Shown here piece after piece: positions 17,256-25,420 of a stretch of DNA of 64,000 bases. Position 1 is the first letter of the stretch, and every line of letters starts with the position of its first letter. The notes under the pieces were generated by a model. That model saw nothing but the letters and a program-made list of their open reading frames with translations. It did no database searches and was not told the origin of the DNA. A program made the position numbers and the translations under genes. This DNA comes from Thalassobacillus devorans (GTDB lineage Bacteria > Bacillota > Bacilli > Bacillales > Halobacillaceae), in assembly GCF_900176565.1 (NCBI RefSeq), contig NZ_FXEH01000006.1, positions 1,488,001 through 1,552,000 on the forward strand, written 5' to 3'.

Positions 17256-18058
17256 AAGAAGCTGCCGCACATGAACAGTTTATCAGAAGTTTTTTCCATG
17301 AATACGATTGTCCTATTCTTTCAGATGAGGACGGACGCCTGGTCATTCAGTTGACCGACAAAATGGACGAGGCACTTATGAACAGGCCATTTTACTGGCA
17401 TTACATCAAAAAGATGGGCCGGCAAGGTGATCCCATGTCACTCACGCTGATTACCAACCCTGACCTTAGCGAAGAAAAAGGGGAGTATATCCATTCCGGT
17501 TCCCCGCGTTTACGTCAGTTATACAGCTTTCTCCAGGACAACTGCCGGTTTACGAAACTTTATGAAGCAGTCACCATTACAGATCAACAAAGCCCTTTGG
17601 TACCATGGCTGGTCACTAACTTGAGAATCAGTTACTTCGGGAAGCAAAAAAAAGATGAACTCTTATCAATAGGGCTGAACCTTATACACGGAACCCTGGT
17701 GCCTTCTTTTATGGAACGGATAGAAAATTACCCTTTAGAAACCACGATATCTGATTTCACTTTTCCCATGACCCCGTTGATTCGGATACCAAGTGGTTAT
17801 CAGCGAATAGTCAGTTATGTTCACAATCATATTGAAAGTCAGGACCGTACCTGGGCTAGTCAGGCGATGGAAGCATTACACGAAGAAAAGCAGTTGCTGT
17901 CTGCTTTTTTCAAGGAAGAAAATGAAGAAGATAGAAAATTGCTGGAACAGGAACTCGAAGCTCTGAAAGGAAGGTTTACCCCCAAAGTTACCGTAGATGT
18001 TATCAATGGCGGGTTGTTCTATTTTTCCCAGACTACCACCAATCAAATCATAATATAA
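17252..18058 (+). CDS. yqhG: Conserved protein YqhG
   Basis: A 268-residue soluble protein with no recognised domain, no signal peptide and no membrane segment. It starts with GTG inside the yqhH stop (GTGA overlap), so it is translationally coupled to the helicase, and the pair order matches B. subtilis. The Glu/Lys-rich stretch near 215-245 looks helical. The tight coupling suggests it works with YqhH; no function is known to me. Confidence 0.85.
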   Translation: MKEAAAHEQFIRSFFHEYDCPILSDEDGRLVIQLTDKMDEALMNRPFYWHYIKKMGRQGDPMSLTLITNPDLSEEKGEYIHSGSPRLRQLYSFLQDNCRFTKLYEAVTITDQQSPLVPWLVTNLRISYFGKQKKDELLSIGLNLIHGTLVPSFMERIENYPLETTISDFTFPMTPLIRIPSGYQRIVSYVHNHIESQDRTWASQAMEALHEEKQLLSAFFKEENEEDRKLLEQELEALKGRFTPKVTVDVINGGLFYFSQTTTNQIII

Positions 18059-18083
18059 GGCTGCCTCCAGTGGAGACAGCCTT
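18057..18083. terminator. Terminator-like hairpin between yqhG and yqzE
   Basis: AAGGCTG and CAGCCTT enclose a CTCC/GGAG stem and overlap both converging stop codons. The flanking T-runs are short, so efficiency is uncertain. Confidence 0.6.
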
Positions 18084-18255
18084 ATTTATGGCGATTAAAA
18101 AGCATTTTCATGGCAAATGGTAACATGCCAAACCACTTGTTCCGTTTTGGCTGCTTAATTTTTTGCCTTTTTCGGTTATGTTTTTCTTCTTTAGTTAAAT
18201 TCATATAGCGGACGAACTCTTCTGTTACATATTTAACGTAATCATTTCCGGACAT
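18082..18255 (-). CDS. yqzE: Small basic protein YqzE
   Basis: A 57-residue protein starting MSGNDYVKYVTEEFVRYMNL, with a very basic middle (KHNRKRQKIKQPKRNK) and a short hydrophobic C-terminal segment (WFGMLPFAMKMLF). It matches the YqzE type that lies beside comGG in B. subtilis. The ATG at 18255 has AAGGGTGAG upstream. The function is unknown; an association with competence genes is suggested only by position, and here it faces away from comG. Confidence 0.8.
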   Translation of the reverse strand: MSGNDYVKYVTEEFVRYMNLTKEEKHNRKRQKIKQPKRNKWFGMLPFAMKMLFNRHK

Positions 18256-18306
18256 TCAGCTCACCCTTAGTGAAAATTTAATCATTGTTAGTATGAACTG
18301 AAATAA

Positions 18307-18798
18307 TTACTTCCATACATCCAGAATCTCGTCTGCAATGCGTTCCGGTGACTTATACTCGACATCGATGGTAATATCTGCAGCTTGCTGATAAACCGGC
18401 CAGCGCTCTTGTAAAAGACGCTCTTTTTCCTGCTCTTTTCCTTTCCATAAGGGGCGATTTTCATCTTGTGACAGCCGCTCCTGGATTACCTGGAAGCTGG
18501 CATCAAGGAAAATAACGGTACCCCTACGCATTAATTTCTGATTGATCGGATTTATTGGAGCTCCTCCCCCAGTGGAAACCACCATATTTTCCAAAGGTAT
18601 CTCTTCAAGCAATGAAGTTTCCAATTGACGAAAATAGGCTTCGCCCTTTTCAGCGAATATCTCTTTAATTGCTCTCCCTTCCCTTTTTTCAATTAAACTG
18701 TCCATTTCAATTAAAGGGACATCAAGCTTCTCACATAATATTTCCGCTACGGTCGTTTTTCCACTCCCCATAAACCCTATCAAATAAATGGTCTTCAT
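18307..18798 (-). CDS. aroK: Shikimate kinase
   Basis: Phosphorylates shikimate at the 3-hydroxyl using ATP. It shows the P-loop GFMGSGKT (residues 8-15), the shikimate-binding MDSLIEKREGRAI and STGGGAP, and the lid region DENRPLW. 163 residues, normal. It is divergent from comGA across 104 bases and follows yqzE on the same strand. In B. subtilis the gene lies elsewhere, so its position between yqzE and comG differs from that genome. Confidence 0.95.
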   Translation of the reverse strand: MKTIYLIGFMGSGKTTVAEILCEKLDVPLIEMDSLIEKREGRAIKEIFAEKGEAYFRQLETSLLEEIPLENMVVSTGGGAPINPINQKLMRRGTVIFLDASFQVIQERLSQDENRPLWKGKEQEKERLLQERWPVYQQAADITIDVEYKSPERIADEILDVWK

Positions 18799-18902
18799 AT
18801 ATTTTTTCTCCCCTTTGTAAATATTTTTTTAATATAAGCAGGATTTTTAAGACTTTTGTCGAAATATGTAACTAAACAGTATTTGTGAGGTGATAAATTC
18901 AA

Positions 18903-19907
18903 GTGAGTGCAACTGCCAACCTATCCAACCAGCTGCTGATTGCCGCTATCCAATCCACTGCTTCTGACCTGCATTTCTCCCCTTATCATCAAAAGGTCGA
19001 TATTCATTTTAGAATCCACGGAAAACGAATTTTCCATTCTGCCATCTCCACCCAAGTTTACGCCAAATTACTTTCCTACTACAAGTTCTCCTCCGGGATG
19101 GATATTGGAGAAATTAAAAAACCTCAAAATGGTTCCCTTTCTTTTAGAAACAAAGAACACCTTTACTCTTTACGACTTTCAACGCTCCCTATTCAATCAA
19201 ACGAGAGTCTCGCTATCCGCATTCTTCCTCAGACGGATTCCCTTTCCCTGGACAATCTATTCCTTTTTCCCTCTCAATATCAACGAATTAAACGATGGCT
19301 CGGTCATCAAAGTGGCATGATTTTATTCACAGGCCCGACCGGAAGTGGCAAGACAACTACTCTGTACGCCCTCATCCAGGCATTAATCAAAGAAAATTCC
19401 TACCAGGCTATAACTTTGGAAGACCCGATCGAGAAAGATATGGAAAACATTATCCAAGTCCAGGTAAATGAACGAGCCGGCATCACTTATGATGCGGGTT
19501 TGAAAGCTGCATTGCGGCATGATCCTGACTTAATCATGGTAGGAGAAATACGTGACAGGCAAACAGCACATTTTGCTTTTCACGCTGCTCACACCGGTCA
19601 TCTGGTCCTATCCAGTTTGCATGCAAAAGATGCACTCGGAACCATATTAAGGTTGAAAGAAATGGGGATACAAACCATTGATTTAGAACAAACATTAATC
19701 TCTATCGCTTCCCAGCAGCTTGTGCCAATTTCCGCCGCAGCCCACTTGCCTAGACGAGCGGCTATTATGGAGCTGTTGGATGGGGATCTTCTGCAACATG
19801 CGATTCATCACCATATGATCCCTTCCCAATCATCCTTTTATTCGTTTGATCATTTAAGGAGAAAAGCTTATGCCTATGGATACCTTCCTTACGAAATTTT
19901 TTCCTAA
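18903..19907 (+). CDS. comGA: Competence pseudopilus assembly ATPase ComGA
   Basis: GspE/PilB-family traffic ATPase that powers assembly of the DNA-uptake pseudopilus at the cytoplasmic membrane. Walker A is GPTGSGKT (144-151), followed by the Asp box ITLEDPIE, the Walker B region LIMVGEIRDRQTAHFA and the His box TGHLVLSSLHA. 334 residues. It starts with GTG at 18903, 10 bases after a GAGGTGAT site. The segment between QQLVPIS and RRAAIMELL has no cysteines, whereas many GspE relatives carry a CxxC zinc motif there. First gene of comG; overlaps comGB by 38 bases. Confidence 0.95.
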   Translation: MSATANLSNQLLIAAIQSTASDLHFSPYHQKVDIHFRIHGKRIFHSAISTQVYAKLLSYYKFSSGMDIGEIKKPQNGSLSFRNKEHLYSLRLSTLPIQSNESLAIRILPQTDSLSLDNLFLFPSQYQRIKRWLGHQSGMILFTGPTGSGKTTTLYALIQALIKENSYQAITLEDPIEKDMENIIQVQVNERAGITYDAGLKAALRHDPDLIMVGEIRDRQTAHFAFHAAHTGHLVLSSLHAKDALGTILRLKEMGIQTIDLEQTLISIASQQLVPISAAAHLPRRAAIMELLDGDLLQHAIHHHMIPSQSSFYSFDHLRRKAYAYGYLPYEIFS

Positions 19908-20928
19908 TCCCGCTAATAAAAATTTATCTTATCCGCTTCAATTACAATTTTTAGAAAGGATGAGCCGTCTTTTAAAGAAAGGCTACCCTTTGCTCGAAGC
20001 CCTTGAAATAGTGACTTGGGATGAACGCTTTGCTGACATCACTGCAGAAATAATCAAGGAACTTAAAAATGGCCGACCAATAGATGTTTGTCTAAAAAAA
20101 TCAGGCTTCTCCAAAAATGTCGTCTCCTTTTTATATTTTGCCAGAATGCACAGTAACCTTGATGAAGTTTTCCAGCAATGCAGTACAATGCTTCAACTAG
20201 ATAAAACCTATGTTGATAAATTCAAACAGGTGATTCGATATCCAATTTTTTTAAGTATCTTTTTAGTGATCATGCTGGTCGTCATTGATCAGACGATCTT
20301 TCCAGCGTTGCTTGACTTGTTCCAATCCGGCAAGGAAAGCTTAGGCTTGCAGATCGCTGTGAATATAGTCAGTTTTGTTATTGATACCAGTAAAATATTT
20401 CTGCTCACTTTCACCTTCCTCGCCTTGGTATGGAAGTTAAAACATAAGAAACTCTCCATCACAAGCCAAATTAAACTATTCGAAAAAATTCCTCTTTTAA
20501 GGGATTATCAAAAAATCAAACTTACATTTTTATTTGCTACCCATTTCCACTCGATTCTTTCTACCGGAATCTCCATGAAAGAGGCTTTACATGTGATAAG
20601 CAGTCAAAATCATTATCCCCTGCTCGCTCATCACTCCATGCACATCTTACATCAGCTTGAAGAAGGCGCAACACTTGCCCAGGCCATCCATCAATGCCCA
20701 TTATTCCGCGCAGAGCTGACCACCATATTTCATAAAACTGCAGACATCACAACAATGACGAGGGATCTAGCAGTGCTTGCCGAAATGCTTACCGAAATGA
20801 CAAAACAAAAATTAAACAAAACACTCGAACTCATCCAGCCGATATTTTTTATCATCGTTGCGGTTTTTATCCTGTTTATATATGGATCGATCATGCTGCC
20901 GATGTATCAATGGATGAACCAACTATAG
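19870..20928 (+). CDS. comGB: Competence pseudopilus platform protein ComGB
   Basis: GspF/PilC-family polytopic membrane protein that anchors the pseudopilus assembly machine and couples ComGA to pilin insertion. Its 352 residues contain two T2SSF domains (about 20-140 and 215-335) and hydrophobic segments near 118-140, 170-190 and 325-347. The ATG at 19870 has AAGGAG upstream, inside the comGA coding region, so translation is coupled. Second gene of comG. Confidence 0.95.
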   Translation: MPMDTFLTKFFPNPANKNLSYPLQLQFLERMSRLLKKGYPLLEALEIVTWDERFADITAEIIKELKNGRPIDVCLKKSGFSKNVVSFLYFARMHSNLDEVFQQCSTMLQLDKTYVDKFKQVIRYPIFLSIFLVIMLVVIDQTIFPALLDLFQSGKESLGLQIAVNIVSFVIDTSKIFLLTFTFLALVWKLKHKKLSITSQIKLFEKIPLLRDYQKIKLTFLFATHFHSILSTGISMKEALHVISSQNHYPLLAHHSMHILHQLEEGATLAQAIHQCPLFRAELTTIFHKTADITTMTRDLAVLAEMLTEMTKQKLNKTLELIQPIFFIIVAVFILFIYGSIMLPMYQWMNQL

Positions 20929-20944
20929 AGAGGAAGTAAACCAT

Positions 20945-21256
20945 ATGTTCAAAAACGAAAAAGGCTTTACGTTGATTGAAATGCTGATTGTCCTGCTCAT
21001 AATTTCCGTATTATTAATCATTACCATACCGAATGTCAGTAATAATAACTCGATGGTACGCGATAAAGGATGCGACGGTCTGGTAAAGCTTGTAGAAGCG
21101 CAAGTGCAGGCTTATTATATCGCTGAAAACAAATTACCTGCAAATATATCAGAATTAGTAAGTGAACAATACTTAACCGACACTCAAACAAAGTGTCCTA
21201 ATGATAAGATTCTTGAAGTGGTCGATGGTGAAGTAACCACGAATACAGGCAGCTAG
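20945..21256 (+). CDS. comGC: Major competence pseudopilin ComGC
   Basis: The main subunit of the DNA-uptake pseudopilus. A short charged leader ends at KG and is followed by FTLIEMLIVLLIISVLLIITIP, the class III signal processed by the prepilin peptidase ComC. Two cysteines (KGCDGL and TKCPND) are present, consistent with an intramolecular disulfide. 103 residues. A GAGGAAG ribosome site precedes the ATG. Confidence 0.97.
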   Translation: MFKNEKGFTLIEMLIVLLIISVLLIITIPNVSNNNSMVRDKGCDGLVKLVEAQVQAYYIAENKLPANISELVSEQYLTDTQTKCPNDKILEVVDGEVTTNTGS

Positions 21257-21265
21257 AATATAATT

Positions 21266-21703
21266 ATGTCAACTAGAAACGGCTACACCTTAATAGAAAC
21301 GGTGATTGTTTTATTAACCCTCAGTGTTGTAATCGCTATCGCAGTCCCCTTTCATAGTAAAACTGTCGAGGCTCATACTTTTCACACGTTTTATCAACAA
21401 TTCGAAGATGACGTGCTACTTACCCAGCAGCTATCGATGACAAATCAGGCGTTCTATGATTTGATGATCCTGCCTTCACAGAAAAAATATTTTTTATTAG
21501 AAACAAAAACCGAGCGGAAAGTTTTGGAGCGTTCCATTCCCGATACCATTAAGCTGGAACTGCAAACATTGAAAGTGCCTGTTCGTTTTTCCTCTGATGG
21601 AACTATTTATAGTCCCGGCAGTATGCGGATAAAAACGAACAGCAAATCCTACAGGGTGGTTTTTCCCTTTGGAAAAAGCAGGTGCTATATGTATGAAATA
21701 TAA
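21266..21703 (+). CDS. comGD: Minor competence pseudopilin ComGD
   Basis: A 145-residue minor pseudopilin. The leader MSTRNG is followed by YTLIETVIVLLTLSVVIAIAVP, a prepilin-type N-terminus, and a globular C-terminal domain. It is expected to be cleaved by ComC and to take part in pseudopilus initiation. It starts 10 bases after comGC and overlaps comGE by 11 bases. Confidence 0.9.
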   Translation: MSTRNGYTLIETVIVLLTLSVVIAIAVPFHSKTVEAHTFHTFYQQFEDDVLLTQQLSMTNQAFYDLMILPSQKKYFLLETKTERKVLERSIPDTIKLELQTLKVPVRFSSDGTIYSPGSMRIKTNSKSYRVVFPFGKSRCYMYEI

Positions 21704-22025
21704 TGGCTTTACATTAGTGGAAGTAATATTCGCTTTCGGCTTGCTGCTTATGATATTACTGAGCACCCTCCCGATTCTGATGAAAGTAAATTTAGAAGAG
21801 GCAGATCTTGCTGATAAAAGAAAGGCAGTATCTATTCTCCATAATGAATTAGCAAGGGAAATAAATGAATCTCTTACAAATGATAAAAGCTACAGCCTTA
21901 AAGATTTTACAGTAATTGAGATAACATTCAAATCACATGGAGAGCTTATAAAAGGGTGTGCCACATGGATAAGCAAACAAAATAAGAGAGAAAGTGTTTG
22001 TCTTAATGGATACCGGGAGACATAA
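21693..22025 (+). CDS. comGE: Minor competence pseudopilin ComGE
   Basis: A 110-residue minor pseudopilin with leader MKYNG and FTLVEVIFAFGLLLMILLSTLP. The ATG at 21693, preceded by GCAGGTG, gives the usual 5-residue leader; the longer open frame from 21669 would give an unlikely one. Two cysteines occur near the C-terminus (KGCATW and SVCLNG). It overlaps comGD and comGF, so the run is translated as a coupled set. Confidence 0.9.
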   Translation: MKYNGFTLVEVIFAFGLLLMILLSTLPILMKVNLEEADLADKRKAVSILHNELAREINESLTNDKSYSLKDFTVIEITFKSHGELIKGCATWISKQNKRESVCLNGYRET

Positions 22026-22431
22026 CGGCTATACGCTTGCAGAAACAATTATCAGCCTATTGGTTTTTTCCTTACTGACCGCCCTTCTCTCTCCTATCTT
22101 TCAACTACTCTCCATGGACAACCGTAATCAGGAGCTTAGCATTCATCAGCTTTTCCACTTCCTTTCCGATGAATTATCATACAATGACTTGAAAACTGTA
22201 ACAAACACTCAAATAACATTCCAGTCACCAGATGGTGACATCATCAGTATTGAGAAGTATGGAACTACCATCCGAAGGCAGGTTGGCGGGCGTGGCCATG
22301 AAACTTTACTAACAGGAGTCAGGGATGTGGAGTTTACTATAAGTAATAACCTGCTGGTTATTAAAATTATTGATCAAGGAGGGTCTGAATATGAAAAGCT
22401 CCTGCAGGCTTACTCGTCCTCCTATCCTTAA
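22006..22431 (+). CDS. comGF: Minor competence pseudopilin ComGF
   Basis: A 141-residue minor pseudopilin with leader MDTGRHNG and YTLAETIISLLVFSLLTALLSP. It keeps Gly before the cleavage site and the +5 Glu. The ATG at 22006 overlaps comGE by 20 bases; a GTG at 21994 is an alternative, and neither has a strong ribosome site, which suggests coupling. The rest is the ComGF globular domain. It overlaps comGG by 41 bases. Confidence 0.9.
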   Translation: MDTGRHNGYTLAETIISLLVFSLLTALLSPIFQLLSMDNRNQELSIHQLFHFLSDELSYNDLKTVTNTQITFQSPDGDIISIEKYGTTIRRQVGGRGHETLLTGVRDVEFTISNNLLVIKIIDQGGSEYEKLLQAYSSSYP

Positions 22432-22774
22432 CGGGTTTATATACCCATTTGTTTTCTTGGTGGCTTTTATGTTCCTGACGGTTACTTCTGCATCCATTCA
22501 CTTATATCAAAACCATCAATATAATACTGACTTGCATGTTAAAAAAATCGTCATCGATACTTTAATCCAGTCTGGCCTGGCAAAGTTTGGGAATGATATG
22601 AATCAATATCAGGAACCACCTGAAAGCGGCGAAACCAGGTACTTTTTTCCGGATGGAGAAGTTATTATTACGTACGGACGGATAGCAGAACGAACCTACT
22701 TTCTTCAACTGTCGATCGTAACTAAAGATGGAACAAGAAAAAAATTAAATCGAAGATACAAGACAGATTTATAA
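22391..22774 (+). CDS. comGG: Competence protein ComGG
   Basis: A 128-residue protein with one N-terminal membrane segment (about 16-37) and an extracytoplasmic domain. It is identified by position as the last comG gene and by size; the sequence itself is weakly conserved. The N-terminus (MKSSCRLTRPPILNGFIYPF) lacks the usual prepilin motif with +5 Glu. The ATG at 22391 has an excellent AAGGAGGG site inside comGF. ComGG is needed for pseudopilus function in B. subtilis. Confidence 0.8.
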   Translation: MKSSCRLTRPPILNGFIYPFVFLVAFMFLTVTSASIHLYQNHQYNTDLHVKKIVIDTLIQSGLAKFGNDMNQYQEPPESGETRYFFPDGEVIITYGRIAERTYFLQLSIVTKDGTRKKLNRRYKTDL

Positions 22775-22842
22775 TGAATTTTATTAAATAATCCTGTATA
22801 AATTTTAACCACAGGTACAAACTAAGACCACATCATCATTAG

Positions 22843-22914
22843 TGGGCTATAGCCAAGTGGTAAGGCAGCGGATTTTGATTCCGTCATTCGTTGGTTCGAA
22901 TCCAGCTAGCCCAG
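22843..22914 (+). tRNA. tRNA-Gln (UUG)
   Basis: A 72-base cloverleaf with acceptor TGGGCTA/TAGCCCA, anticodon loop TTTTGAT (anticodon TTG) and T-loop GGTTCGAATCC. CCA is not encoded. It stands alone between comGG and a terminator. Confidence 0.97.
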
Positions 22915-22932
22915 CTTTATCAAAGAAAAGTG

Positions 22933-22970
22933 TCTTGGAATAGGTTAGCTCTAACCCAAGGCATTTTTCT
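22933..22970 (+). terminator. Terminator after tRNA-Gln
   Basis: GGTTAG/CTAACC with an outer CTTG/CAAG stem is followed by a T-rich tract. Confidence 0.7.
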
Positions 22971-23153
22971 TTTTGCTGTTTTTTAATCTTTGCATTCGTG
23001 ACGGGTCATCACTTTATATTATGAGTTTTTGTTGTCCCTCTATGCTGCATGCTCCCAAAATGCCATAATAATCCCTAGGGTCAAACTAATTTTGAACAAA
23101 AGGGTTTTTTTTATATTTTCAATTTGTGTACGTTTTTTAACATTCTTTCCCTT

Positions 23154-23182
23154 TTGATAACAAAGCATGTTGTTTATATTAT
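23154..23182 (+). promoter_or_regulatory. SigA-type promoter of the COG2345 regulator
   Basis: TTGATA (23154-23159), a 17-base spacer and TATTAT (23177-23182), 35 bases before the ATG. The rest of the 22971-23217 gap shows nothing else I can name. Confidence 0.75.
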
Positions 23183-23217
23183 AATGAGGGCAAACCTATT
23201 ACGAGGGGTGACTGTCC

Positions 23218-23898
23218 ATGGAACAGACCTTGAAAATAACTAACGTATTAAGTGATCCGACCCGTTTTCATATTTATGAGTTTATAGTTAAAAAAAATGC
23301 AGATGTTACCGTCCAGGATATTGCAGAGGCTTTTGAAATTCACCCGAATGTTGCACGACTCCACTTATCAAAACTGGAAGACGTCAATATGCTTCATTCG
23401 CACACTAAGAAAACAGGACGCGGCGGAAGACCAAGCAGAGTCTATAACCTTTCCAAGGAAGTAGTCCAATTACATTTCCCTTTCAGGGATTATCAATTAC
23501 TGGCTCAAATTGCTTTTGAAGCTTTTGCAGGTATGGGGGAAGCCGGACAGGAAGCACTTTATACAACCGGGAAAAAATTTGGTAAAGAAATGATGGAAAG
23601 GGAAGCTTCGCATGCAAGCCATTTAGATCGTGCTGGAAAATTAGAAGTTTTAAAAGCTGCAGCTGAAATGACCGGGCTCTTTCCGGAGTTCCATAACCAG
23701 ACAGATGATACGATCGTTTTTACTGTAAACAACTGTCCTTTCAAGGAAGTAGCCTCTCATCAGAAACAACTGGTGTGTGAGATGCATAGTCATTTCCTAA
23801 AAGGCATGTTTGAAGCGATGTTCCAGGATATTGTGTTAAAAGAAGAGCATAATATGATGGATGGTTGTGCAAACTGTTTATACAAAGCACAAATCTGA
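23218..23898 (+). CDS. Winged-helix regulator of the COG2345 (SufR-like) type with C-terminal cysteines
   Basis: A 226-residue protein with an N-terminal ArsR-like winged helix (about 8-65; the recognition region is IHPNVARLHLSKLED) followed by RGGRPSRVYNLS, typical of COG2345. The C-terminal half carries Cys residues as NNCPF, LVCEMH and DGCANCLYK (spacing C-x13-C-x29-C-x2-C). SufR-type relatives use C-terminal cysteines to hold an iron-sulfur cluster, so redox or cluster sensing is a reasonable inference. The target genes are unknown. It has its own promoter and is not obviously in an operon. Confidence 0.75.
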   Translation: MEQTLKITNVLSDPTRFHIYEFIVKKNADVTVQDIAEAFEIHPNVARLHLSKLEDVNMLHSHTKKTGRGGRPSRVYNLSKEVVQLHFPFRDYQLLAQIAFEAFAGMGEAGQEALYTTGKKFGKEMMEREASHASHLDRAGKLEVLKAAAEMTGLFPEFHNQTDDTIVFTVNNCPFKEVASHQKQLVCEMHSHFLKGMFEAMFQDIVLKEEHNMMDGCANCLYKAQI

Positions 23899-23917
23899 CA
23901 ATTTTTCGATGATTCAT

Positions 23918-23946
23918 TTTACATTCTCTAAGTAGTCGTTTATAAT
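23918..23946 (+). promoter_or_regulatory. SigA-type promoter of yqgY
   Basis: TTTACA (23918-23923), a 17-base spacer and TATAAT (23941-23946), 40 bases before the start codon. Confidence 0.75.
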
Positions 23947-23986
23947 ATCTATGATAGTTTCATCGAAGAAAAGGAGGGGGAAAAGC

Positions 23987-24226
23987 ATGGATCGTATGTT
24001 CCGCGTGCTTGCCTTTTGGACTGGTATCTTTACCGTCATGTTTTATGTGGGCGACATGAATGAATCGGCTTTATTATTCTTAGTTCAAACGGCTTTTTTC
24101 CTTACAGTAAGCTACTTAAAACTGTCAGAACGTATGTATATGTACATATTCGGCGCCTACCTGACAGTATTTATGATTGGGTTTACGTATTACACCACTT
24201 TCATTTTACAACCAGGATTCCACTAA
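23987..24226 (+). CDS. yqgY: DUF2626 membrane protein (YqgY)
   Basis: A 79-residue membrane protein with three hydrophobic segments and an aromatic-rich centre (YLKLSERMYMYIFGAY). It matches the small DUF2626 family represented by B. subtilis YqgY; function unknown. I chose the ATG at 23987, with AAGGAGGGGG upstream, over an in-frame start at 23951. Followed by a bidirectional terminator shared with the methyltransferase. Confidence 0.85.
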   Translation: MDRMFRVLAFWTGIFTVMFYVGDMNESALLFLVQTAFFLTVSYLKLSERMYMYIFGAYLTVFMIGFTYYTTFILQPGFH

Positions 24227-24264
24227 AAAAATCTGTTATCCTTAATTGGATAACAGATTTTTTA
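24226..24264. terminator. Bidirectional terminator, yqgY/MidA-like gene
   Basis: AAATCTGTTATCC pairs with GGATAACAGATTT around a 6-base loop, with A- and T-runs on both sides. Confidence 0.9.
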
Positions 24265-24274
24265 GTCTGGTTCT

Positions 24275-25360
24275 TTATATAGCGGGAATAGTCACTTTTT
24301 TTGCTTGTACAACCACATCGAAAGCTTCGCTAAACCCCTCTCCTGTTATCAACGTGCGAATCGCACGATTTTTTTTACTTTCTTCCGAAAATGGATCAGG
24401 ATTAGTATGGGGAATCAGCTCATCCATAATCCCTGACCGAAGGAGGAAATCATTTTGTTTAAGAATGAAACCGTTTTCCCATCCCATTTTCTTTCCGATA
24501 GCTTTCCATGCATCCCAGTGCAGGTGGTGGGTTATATCCATCATCCCCGGTAACTGAAGCACATCATAAATAAGTCTGTGCTGATAATACCCTCTAAGGC
24601 TTCCTTTTTTTCGAGCCGGATGCTGCCACTCTGCATTCCTATAACCATAATCCACTGTCACAATAACTCCCTTATGTAACATGCTGTCCAATTCCTTTGC
24701 CAATGTTTCCATGTAGCCCGGAATTTCCATGCGTTGACCTTCTTCCCTTAAAGGAAGATTGTAAGTCTTTACAAAATCAGCTAATTCAACAGTCAGTGGA
24801 TAATATATTTCTATAAAATCCTCACTTTCATCCAGTGCAATTCGGATTTCCATCGGTATACCATCCTTTATCTCCACCACTTTTACGGGTTGAGCGTCCA
24901 GCCACTCATTGGAGAAGACGATCCCCTCGAAATAAGGATTTCTGGCTTTGAATTCGTCCAAATGATGATATAAAGATAAGTGATCGGTGTCTGTTCCTTC
25001 CTTAATTTTCTCACGATGGTAGGGACTTTTCTCAATCAGGTGATAGGTAAAGTCTTTAGTTGTCAGGCTTAAGCGGTTAATCACCTCACGGGCAAATGTC
25101 CCATCTCCCCCGCCAATTTCACAAATGGCTAAGGGCATGTTCAGCCTGCGGCTTGTATTATAGAAATAATCAGCAAATATATGGGCAAAAACTTTATGGA
25201 TCATACTGGAGGTGTAGAAATCGCCTTCCTTCCCTACTTTAACCCCACCTTTTTGATAATAACCGTATTTCTCATGGTACAGCGAGTAATCAATGAATGT
25301 ATCATACCCAATCGATTGTTTCGGGTGATCTTTAATTAAAGCTCTTAAAATGTCTTCCAT
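24275..25360 (-). CDS. MidA/NDUFAF7-like SAM-dependent methyltransferase (COG1565)
   Basis: A 361-residue class I methyltransferase of the COG1565 family. Visible are FYTSSMIHKVFAHIFADYF, the SAM-binding CEIGGGDGTFAREVI (about 81-95), SNEWLDAQPVKVVE and VTVDYGYRNAEW. The mitochondrial relative NDUFAF7 dimethylates an arginine of complex I; the bacterial substrate is not known. It has its own start region opposite the candidate sRNA promoter and is not in an operon. Confidence 0.85.
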   Translation of the reverse strand: MEDILRALIKDHPKQSIGYDTFIDYSLYHEKYGYYQKGGVKVGKEGDFYTSSMIHKVFAHIFADYFYNTSRRLNMPLAICEIGGGDGTFAREVINRLSLTTKDFTYHLIEKSPYHREKIKEGTDTDHLSLYHHLDEFKARNPYFEGIVFSNEWLDAQPVKVVEIKDGIPMEIRIALDESEDFIEIYYPLTVELADFVKTYNLPLREEGQRMEIPGYMETLAKELDSMLHKGVIVTVDYGYRNAEWQHPARKKGSLRGYYQHRLIYDVLQLPGMMDITHHLHWDAWKAIGKKMGWENGFILKQNDFLLRSGIMDELIPHTNPDPFSEESKKNRAIRTLITGEGFSEAFDVVVQAKKVTIPAI

Positions 25361-25386
25361 TGCCTTCCCCTTTGTAATTTACACTA

Positions 25387-25414
25387 TTGACATAGTGATA
25401 ATTTCGTTTATAAT
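25387..25414 (+). promoter_or_regulatory. Consensus promoter of the candidate small RNA
   Basis: A perfect TTGACA (25387-25392), a 16-base spacer and a perfect TATAAT (25409-25414). TGATAAT within the spacer (25396-25402) matches one half of a Fur-type site; the other half is poor. Confidence 0.75.
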
Positions 25415-25420
25415 TATTTA

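Noticed and set aside
18799-18902. ComK boxes upstream of comGA
   Set aside because: Some A- and T-runs are present but I could not find two properly spaced AAAA-N5-TTTT boxes.
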